In this document: piece by piece, positions 5,448-9,497 of the stretch | Layout: every line of letters starts with the position of its first letter | Numbering within the stretch: the stretch's first letter is position 1 | Origin: Leptofilum sp050292445 | GTDB taxonomy: Bacteria > Chloroflexota > Anaerolineae > Promineifilales > Promineifilaceae | NCBI GenBank assembly: GCA_050292445.1 | Contig: JBNKLQ010000238.1 | Coordinates: 1-9,497, forward strand | Reading direction: 5' to 3' | DNA length: 9,497 nucleotides | Notes under the pieces: generated by a model | Database searches by the model: none | What the model was told of the DNA's origin: nothing | Seen by the model: only the letters and a program-made list of their open reading frames with translations | Position numbers and translations under genes: made by a program

Positions 5448-7167
5448 CCGAATTCAGCAAATAAATCCCCTGGCACCGCTCTAAATCGGCAATGGTCAAA
5501 ACCTTTTCGCACAAGGGCAACCTGCCAGGATTTTGCCAACCTTCTGGATTTTTGAGCAGGTAGCTGCGGAAGGTGCCGCCCAGCAGGCCAGATTCAATCG
5601 GCGGGGTCACCAGTTCGCCATCTAGCAGCAGGGCGATGTTGGAGCTGCTGGCCTCGGTCAACTCGCCGCGCTCGTTGTGCAGGATCACTTCGTCGCAGTC
5701 GGGGCGAGAAGCGCGGGCAGCGTCGTACAGGTGGCGGCGGGTGGTTTTGTGGTATAGCCAGACGGTTTGCGAATCGACCGGCGCTTGCGCCAGTCCGACG
5801 CGCGCGGGTTGGGGCCGTGCGCCCACACTCAGTGGAACGGTTTGCAGGGTAAAGCTGCCGTCTTGGGCCAACAGCAGTCGCACTTTCACCGGTTCATTAA
5901 GCGTTTGAGTGAGTGAATCAAGTTCGGTGTGTACGGCCGTTTCCTCCCACCCAATCCCAAAATATTCCGCTGAGTTACGCAATCGCGCCAGGTGCTCATC
6001 CAGCAAAAAGAGGCCCCCTTCTGGCTGCCACAACATCGTTTCGATCAGCTGGAAAGACGGCCGTTTCTCCGTCAGCACTTTTGATTTCACCCGGCACTCC
6101 TCGTACTCATCCGCCGCCACCGAATCCCAAACGATGCCGCTGCCCACGCCGTAGGTGGCGCGTTCTTGCTCCCGATCCACCAGGACGGTGCGGATGGCCA
6201 CGTTAAACTGCGCCTGCCCATCGGGGCCGAAGAAGCCAATCGCGCCGGTGTAAATGCCGCGCGGCTGCGGCTCCAATTCCTTGATAATTTCCATCGTGCG
6301 CACCTTGGGCGCGCCGGTGATGGAGGCGCAGGGGAACATGTTGGCCAAAATCTGGCTCAGCGGCGCGTACGTTTGGGCCTCCACGGTAGAGGTCATTTGC
6401 AGCAGCGTGGGGTAGCGTTCCACCTCGAACAACTTGGGCACGGTCACGCTGCCCACCTGGGCCACCCGCCCCATGTCATTGCGGATCATGTCTACAATCA
6501 TCACATTTTCCGCCCGGTTTTTCTCCGATTGGGCCAGCCAGGCGATGTTGGTTTTGTCTTGGGCCAGGGTCAGGCCGCGCACGGCCGTTCCCTTCATCGG
6601 TTTTGAGTGCAGCCGCGTGCCGTCCAGGCCAAAAAACAGCTCCGGCGAAGCGGAGCAAATGGCAAAACGGCCTATGTCGAGGTACGCAGCGTAATCCGCC
6701 TGCTGCGCCGCCACCAACTCGGCAAAATAAGCCAACGGCTCTCCAGCAAAGCTGGCGTGTTGGGGAAATGTATAGTTCACTTGATAGGTATCCCCCGCCG
6801 CAATGTGATCCTTAATTTGCTGGATGGCAGTGTTGTAAGCGGTACGGCTGATGGCTGGCTGCCAGTCACCTACGGCGGGAGATTGGAGATTGGAGATTGA
6901 GCAATCTCTAATTTCCTCAAATTCTTCAAACAAGCCGAACCACAGCAGCGGCAGTCCATCTAGCGGCTGATGAACCGCCAGGTCAAACGCGGCGGCGGCT
7001 TCGTAGGCAATAAATCCGGCAGCATAGAGATTTTCGGCGCGAACGGCCGTTTCCAATTCAACCAACGCGGGCAAAACTTCCTGGGGGGAAACGGCCGTTA
7101 CAGTTCGCACCGGCTGTTGGAATTTGCGCCAGAAACGGCCGTGTTGTAGTAAAACGATGGGGGACAT
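5407..7167 (-). CDS. pabBC: Fused aminodeoxychorismate synthase component I and aminodeoxychorismate lyase
   Basis: A 586-residue cytoplasmic enzyme that turns chorismate plus ammonia into 4-amino-4-deoxychorismate (PabB half) and then releases pyruvate to give p-aminobenzoate for folate (PabC half). In the PabB half, 'SKPMKGTAVRG' (188-198) has the lysine (K192) typical of PabB, where TrpE has alanine. 'SITGAPKVRTMEII' (282-295), 'GVGSGIVWDS' (340-349) and 'DEYEEC' (353-358) are core chorismate-enzyme motifs. The PabC half starts near 371. It shows 'FLLDEHLARLR' (387-397), the likely PLP lysine K474 in 'HKTTRR', and 'GELTEASSSN' (501-510). The PabA glutaminase is not in the window. The start was set at ATG 7165-7167; an earlier ATG at 7212 would translate the hairpin repeat. 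No clear ribosome binding site is seen. Residues 87-97 come from an inserted repeat. Confidence 0.92.
   Translation of the reverse strand: MSPIVLLQHGRFWRKFQQPVRTVTAVSPQEVLPALVELETAVRAENLYAAGFIAYEAAAAFDLAVHQPLDGLPLLWFGLFEEFEEIRDCSISNLQSPAVGDWQPAISRTAYNTAIQQIKDHIAAGDTYQVNYTFPQHASFAGEPLAYFAELVAAQQADYAAYLDIGRFAICSASPELFFGLDGTRLHSKPMKGTAVRGLTLAQDKTNIAWLAQSEKNRAENVMIVDMIRNDMGRVAQVGSVTVPKLFEVERYPTLLQMTSTVEAQTYAPLSQILANMFPCASITGAPKVRTMEIIKELEPQPRGIYTGAIGFFGPDGQAQFNVAIRTVLVDREQERATYGVGSGIVWDSVAADEYEECRVKSKVLTEKRPSFQLIETMLWQPEGGLFLLDEHLARLRNSAEYFGIGWEETAVHTELDSLTQTLNEPVKVRLLLAQDGSFTLQTVPLSVGARPQPARVGLAQAPVDSQTVWLYHKTTRRHLYDAARASRPDCDEVILHNERGELTEASSSNIALLLDGELVTPPIESGLLGGTFRSYLLKNPEGWQNPGRLPLCEKVLTIADLERCQGIYLLNSVRGWGTAVFLPNP
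5426..5486. repeat. Direct repeat, right copy
   Basis: Second copy of the 61-base repeat at 4191-4251, here as the genuine 3' end of pabBC. It also holds the stop codon of the convergent beta-propeller gene (5445-5447). Confidence 0.85.
6878..6908. repeat. Heptamer tandem repeat with hairpin, inside pabBC
   Basis: Three perfect units of GGAGATT (6878-6898) run into a 7-bp inverted repeat (6893-6899 with 6902-6908, two-base loop). Translated on the minus strand it gives RDCSISNLQSP, in the linker between the N-terminal lobe and the core of the PabB half. The 7-base unit is not a multiple of three, but the inserted segment keeps the frame. Confidence 0.7.
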
Positions 7168-7183
7168 TTCGGTAATCAGTAAA

Positions 7184-7228
7184 CGGTAATCGGTAATCGG
7201 TTTACCGTTCACCGATTACCGATTACCG
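7184..7228. repeat. Perfect 18-bp inverted repeat built of heptamers, between proC and pabBC
   Basis: CGGTAATCGGTAATCGGT (7184-7201) is the exact reverse complement of 7211-7228, with a 9-base loop. The arms are made of the 7-base unit GGTAATC; partial units continue on both sides (7170-7180 and 7229-7240). It lies just after the proC stop and before the pabBC start. It could act as a transcript-end hairpin for proC, but no T-run follows, so it is called a repeat rather than a terminator. Confidence 0.8.
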
Positions 7229-7235
7229 ATAACCG

Positions 7236-8075
7236 TTAACCCTCCGGGTCATCCTCCGCCTTGCCCTTGCCCAGGGAGACGGAACGTTCATAGGCGGCCC
7301 AAATGCCACGTGAGATAACGGTGCGCAGACCGCCCTTTTCCATGTGGTACAACGCTGCAGCAGTGGTACCGCCGGGGGAAGTGACCTGATTGCGCAGTTC
7401 GGCCACGTGTTTGCCCGATTCAATAGCATAATTCACCGAACCAATCATCGTCTGGAAAACCAGCTGCTCTGCAATGCGCCGGGCAAAACCCAGATGGACA
7501 CCAGCATCGATCATCGCCTCCATCATCATGAAGACATAGCCAGGACCGGAACCGCTCAGCGCGGTAGTCATGTCCAAATATTCTTCCTCGTCCATGTAGA
7601 TTTCCTGCCCCAAAGAGGCCAAAATCGCCTGGGCCTGCTGCTTATGCATATCTGTCACTTCCGGCGTCGCGGTCCAGACGGTGATGCCCTGGCCGATTTG
7701 CGCGGGGGTGTTGGGCATGGCGCGCACCACAGCGGCATGGGCTGTGCCATCGGCCAGCTTTCTGATGGGCACCCCAGCAATAATAGAAAGCAACAAATCC
7801 TGACGGCGCAAATGGCCCCGAATTTCCGGCAAAACGTAGGGCAGCGTCTGCGGCTTAATGGACAAGACCACAATTTGCCCATTTTCGGCCGCTTCCCGAT
7901 TGTCTGTCGTGACACCGATACCATAGCGATCTTTCAGCTCTTCGCGCCGTTGGCCCCAGGGATCGGCCGCCAAAATCTGGTTGGGCAGCACGCTTTTTTG
8001 CGCCAGCAAGCCGCGAATCATCGCCTCGCCCATCACCCCACTGCCAATAAATGCGATTGTTTTGTCTTCAAACAT
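7236..8075 (-). CDS. proC: Pyrroline-5-carboxylate reductase
   Basis: The 279-residue cytoplasmic enzyme catalyses the last step of proline synthesis, NAD(P)H-dependent reduction of 1-pyrroline-5-carboxylate. The N-terminal Rossmann motif is 'IAFIGSGVMGEAM' (about 7-19), with 'VVLSIKPQ' (69-76) and 'VRAMPNTPAQIGQG' (116-129) in the middle. The C-terminal dimerisation and active-site region has 'ALSGSGPGYVF' (169-179) and 'QVTSPGGTTAAAL' (230-242). Length is normal. ATG 8073-8075 is preferred because GAGGGA precedes it; the ATG 15 bases upstream lies in the stem of a hairpin. The gene lies 48 bases after the epimerase-like gene. No ACGGCCGT falls in it. The assignment is secure. Confidence 0.94.
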   Translation of the reverse strand: MFEDKTIAFIGSGVMGEAMIRGLLAQKSVLPNQILAADPWGQRREELKDRYGIGVTTDNREAAENGQIVVLSIKPQTLPYVLPEIRGHLRRQDLLLSIIAGVPIRKLADGTAHAAVVRAMPNTPAQIGQGITVWTATPEVTDMHKQQAQAILASLGQEIYMDEEEYLDMTTALSGSGPGYVFMMMEAMIDAGVHLGFARRIAEQLVFQTMIGSVNYAIESGKHVAELRNQVTSPGGTTAAALYHMEKGGLRTVISRGIWAAYERSVSLGKGKAEDDPEG

Positions 8076-8088
8076 GATTCCCTCATAC

Positions 8089-8121
8089 ATTTCCCCGGAA
8101 ACTCCAAGTTTCCGGGGAAAT
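8089..8121. repeat. Perfect 15-bp stem, 3-base loop hairpin before proC
   Basis: ATTTCCCCGGAAACT (8089-8103) pairs without mismatch with 8107-8121 across the loop CCA. It fills most of the gap between the enolase-superfamily gene stop (8124) and the proC start. It is stable enough to stop transcription or protect an mRNA end, but lacks a downstream T-run on the minus strand. It could also tune proC translation, since it ends about 7 bases before the proC ribosome binding site. Confidence 0.8.
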
Positions 8122-8123
8122 AA

Positions 8124-9248
8124 CTAGCTGGTAAAACTTTCCTGGCGCAGCGTTACTTCTTTCAATCGCGCCATGTTTACTTCAATGCCCAGGCCAGGGC
8201 CAGTGGGCACAGTGATTGTACTATCTTCTGCATTCAAGAAAAATGGCGTGGCGATGTCGTGTTTGTAGTAGCGAGATGTCGCCGAGATGTCGCCGGGCAG
8301 AGTGAAACCCGGCAGCGAGGCCAGGGCCAGCTGCGCCGCTCGCCCCACGCCAGTTTCTAACATGCCGCCAACCCATAGACCCAATCCATTGGCCACGCCC
8401 AAATCGTGAATCTTGCGTGCTTCCGTCCAGCCGCTGACCCGCGTGGGTTTCACGTTAATGATGTCACACGCTTGCAAAGCGATGGCTAAACGAGCATGGT
8501 CAGCGGAATGGATGCTCTCATCCAGGCAGAGCGGACTTTTGATTTGCGGCCGTAATTTGCTGTGGTCATAAATGTCTTCGTAGCCTAACGGCTGCTCAAT
8601 CATCAGCAAGTTCAGGTCATCCATTGATTGAAAAATGACGGCATCGTCCAGGGTGTAGGCGGAATTGGCATCGAGCATGATGGGCACGTCGGGGAAGGTG
8701 TGGCGGGCTTGCCAGGCCAACTTCACGTCCCAGCCCGGCTTAATTTTGAGCTTGATACGGCCGTATCCCTCGTCCAAATGTTTGGCAATGACATCCATCG
8801 TCTGGGCAATGCTGGGCTGCGTGCCGATGCTTACACCCACCTTCACCCGCTCGCGTGGGCCTTCCGGGTACGGTTGAGCTAATTTCTGGGCAAAAGAAAG
8901 GCCATCCCGCTGAGCGGTGATGTCCCAAGCAGCCTGTTCCAGTCCAGCTTTGGCCAGCGGATGGCCACGCACTTTGCGCAACCAACCAGGCAGCTGCTCC
9001 GGCTCATCCAGTTCTTTGCCCAACACAGCAGGAATAAGAAAGTCGGAGAGAATGTGCCAGGCGGTAACGGCCGTTTCATAACTGTAGCCCGGATCGTTGG
9101 TGGCCACACATTCGCCCCAGCCCGTCAAACCGTCAGCGTGCAATGCCAAAATCAGGGCATCGCGCTGCTGCTGCACGCCAAAGCTGGTGCCAAACGGCGA
9201 CACCAACGGCATGGAAATGTGATAAAGGTCTACGCGATCTATCCGCAT
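8124..9248 (-). CDS. menC: o-Succinylbenzoate synthase / N-acylamino acid racemase-type enolase-superfamily enzyme
   Basis: A 374-residue muconate-lactonizing subgroup protein. Active-site residues are in the expected order on the barrel: the K-x-K pair K166/K168 ('RIKLKIKPG'), metal ligands D193 ('LDANSAY'), E218 ('IEQPL') and D243 ('LDESI'), and the second acid/base lysine K267 ('INVKPTR'). 'GGMLETGVGRA' (294-304) and 'PGDISATSRYY' (318-328) are typical of the OSBS/NSAR family. Members make o-succinylbenzoate for menaquinone, racemise N-succinyl amino acids, or do both, and sequence alone does not separate these well. No other men genes are near; proC downstream may hint at amino-acid metabolism. 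GGGGA lies 5 bases before ATG 9246-9248. The gene follows the HEAT-repeat gene by 15 bases. Confidence 0.85.
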   Translation of the reverse strand: MRIDRVDLYHISMPLVSPFGTSFGVQQQRDALILALHADGLTGWGECVATNDPGYSYETAVTAWHILSDFLIPAVLGKELDEPEQLPGWLRKVRGHPLAKAGLEQAAWDITAQRDGLSFAQKLAQPYPEGPRERVKVGVSIGTQPSIAQTMDVIAKHLDEGYGRIKLKIKPGWDVKLAWQARHTFPDVPIMLDANSAYTLDDAVIFQSMDDLNLLMIEQPLGYEDIYDHSKLRPQIKSPLCLDESIHSADHARLAIALQACDIINVKPTRVSGWTEARKIHDLGVANGLGLWVGGMLETGVGRAAQLALASLPGFTLPGDISATSRYYKHDIATPFFLNAEDSTITVPTGPGLGIEVNMARLKEVTLRQESFTS

Positions 9249-9263
9249 AAAAATCCCCGATAA

Positions 9264-9497
9264 TTATTTGGTTCTTTTGTAACCAATTCGCCAATTCATG
9301 TAATAATTAATATCCTCGATCGTTTCTTCTGCACATTCATGCACTTCAGGATCGGAATCCCTACGGGCACGAAACAAGATTGGTTTAACCAAATGTTTCT
9401 CTAACTTTCCGTGGACACGGGCAACGTAGCCCAATGCTCGAACCGCATTTGTACTCACTGTTTTGTCTGGATGATTAGACAATCGAATACATAAATC
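9264..9497 (-). CDS. HEAT-repeat protein, C-terminal part (cut by the window edge)
   Basis: The frame is open to the right edge, so the TTG at 9480-9482 is internal and the true start lies outside. The visible 77 residues look like HEAT-type helical pairs: 'HPDKTVSTNAVRALGYVARVHG', then 'KHLVKPILFRARRDSDPEVHECAEETIEDINYY', with the DPxV turn common to such repeats. Similar small HEAT proteins occur as immunity proteins of polymorphic toxin systems and as general binding scaffolds, but nothing visible settles the role. It ends 15 bases before the menC-type gene, on the same strand, so the two may share a transcript. Confidence 0.6.
   Translation of the reverse strand, partial: DLCIRLSNHPDKTVSTNAVRALGYVARVHGKLEKHLVKPILFRARRDSDPEVHECAEETIEDINYYMNWRIGYKRTK

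Larger units (their letters stand above)
347..9074. repeat. Family of 20 dispersed ACGGCCGT palindromes
   Basis: Exact copies start at 347, 547, 1268, 1807, 1854, 2632, 3076, 4191, 4543, 4879, 5226, 5426, 5933, 6057, 6581, 7043, 7091, 7135, 8757 and 9067. Equal base frequencies would predict about 0.15 copies in 9.5 kb. Single-mismatch versions add more (for example 160, 336, 2146, 2512, 3236, 8546). Copies fall in all three codon frames (TAV, RP, GR), and several extend to AACGGCCGTT. None lies in the toxin-antitoxin genes, proC or the HEAT gene. Confidence 0.9.

Noticed and set aside
5573..6900. Several plus-strand frames opposite pabBC
   Set aside because: They are antisense to conserved enzyme motifs, with Arg/Pro/Ser-rich composition and no start signals.
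7168..7212. 15-residue extension at the N-terminus of PabBC
   Set aside because: It is only the translation of the heptamer inverted repeat; the conserved protein starts at MSPIVLLQ.
7170..7240. CRISPR-like array
   Set aside because: The units are 7 bases long without spacers and fold back on themselves; there are no regularly spaced repeats of CRISPR length.
7344..8123. 259-codon plus-strand frame opposite proC
   Set aside because: It is the antisense of a securely assigned gene, has no recognisable motif and is His/Gln-rich as expected for a shadow frame.

Overview
The window looks like a stretch of chromosome from an uncultured Chloroflexota bacterium, most likely of the Anaerolineae or a related class (moderate confidence). 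Three things suggest this: an accessory locus of the CO dehydrogenase/xanthine dehydrogenase type, a secreted CAP protein with the 'YLPIIIN' linker seen in Chloroflexota exported proteins, and intermediate base composition. The octamer palindrome ACGGCCGT occurs 20 times on all kinds of genes, a genome-signature behaviour comparable to HIP1 of cyanobacteria.

Left part, plus strand (1-3342): the C-terminal part of a CoxE-like VWA protein, interrupted upstream by an in-frame TGA; then an imperfect palindromic repeat; then a tight run of endonuclease III (nth), a Nudix hydrolase, a secreted CAP/SCP-domain protein and an XdhC/CoxI-family molybdenum-cofactor insertion factor. Gaps from nth to xdhC are only 8-12 bases, so this is probably one transcript. 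CoxE and XdhC belong to the same maturation pathway of molybdenum hydroxylases; nth, nudix and the CAP gene sit between them. A strong ribosome binding site and an ATG right at the xdhC stop codon lead into an ORF that soon runs into an opposing toxin gene, and look like the start of a lost downstream gene.

Middle (3342-5490): a Phd/YefM-PIN (VapC-type) toxin-antitoxin pair on the minus strand, with its own extended -10 promoter and two tandem operator-like palindromes. Next to it is a 61-base sequence matching the 3' end of the downstream pabBC gene, then a plus-strand gene with its own promoter, coding for a membrane-anchored beta-propeller (PD40-like) protein, which ends inside the second copy of the 61-base repeat. 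This layout, with the 3' end of a host gene duplicated on both sides of a cargo gene, resembles integration into the end of a housekeeping gene or import of a foreign allele. It is the most interesting structure in the window.

Right part, minus strand (9497-5407): the C-terminal end of a HEAT-repeat protein, an o-succinylbenzoate synthase/N-acylamino acid racemase-type enolase-superfamily enzyme, pyrroline-5-carboxylate reductase (proC), and a fused aminodeoxychorismate synthase component I/aminodeoxychorismate lyase (pabBC) for folate synthesis. The gaps between these genes hold hairpins: a perfect 15-bp stem before proC and an 18-bp heptamer-based inverted repeat before pabBC. A related heptamer repeat is inserted in frame inside pabBC. 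No tRNA, rRNA, CRISPR array or transposase was seen.
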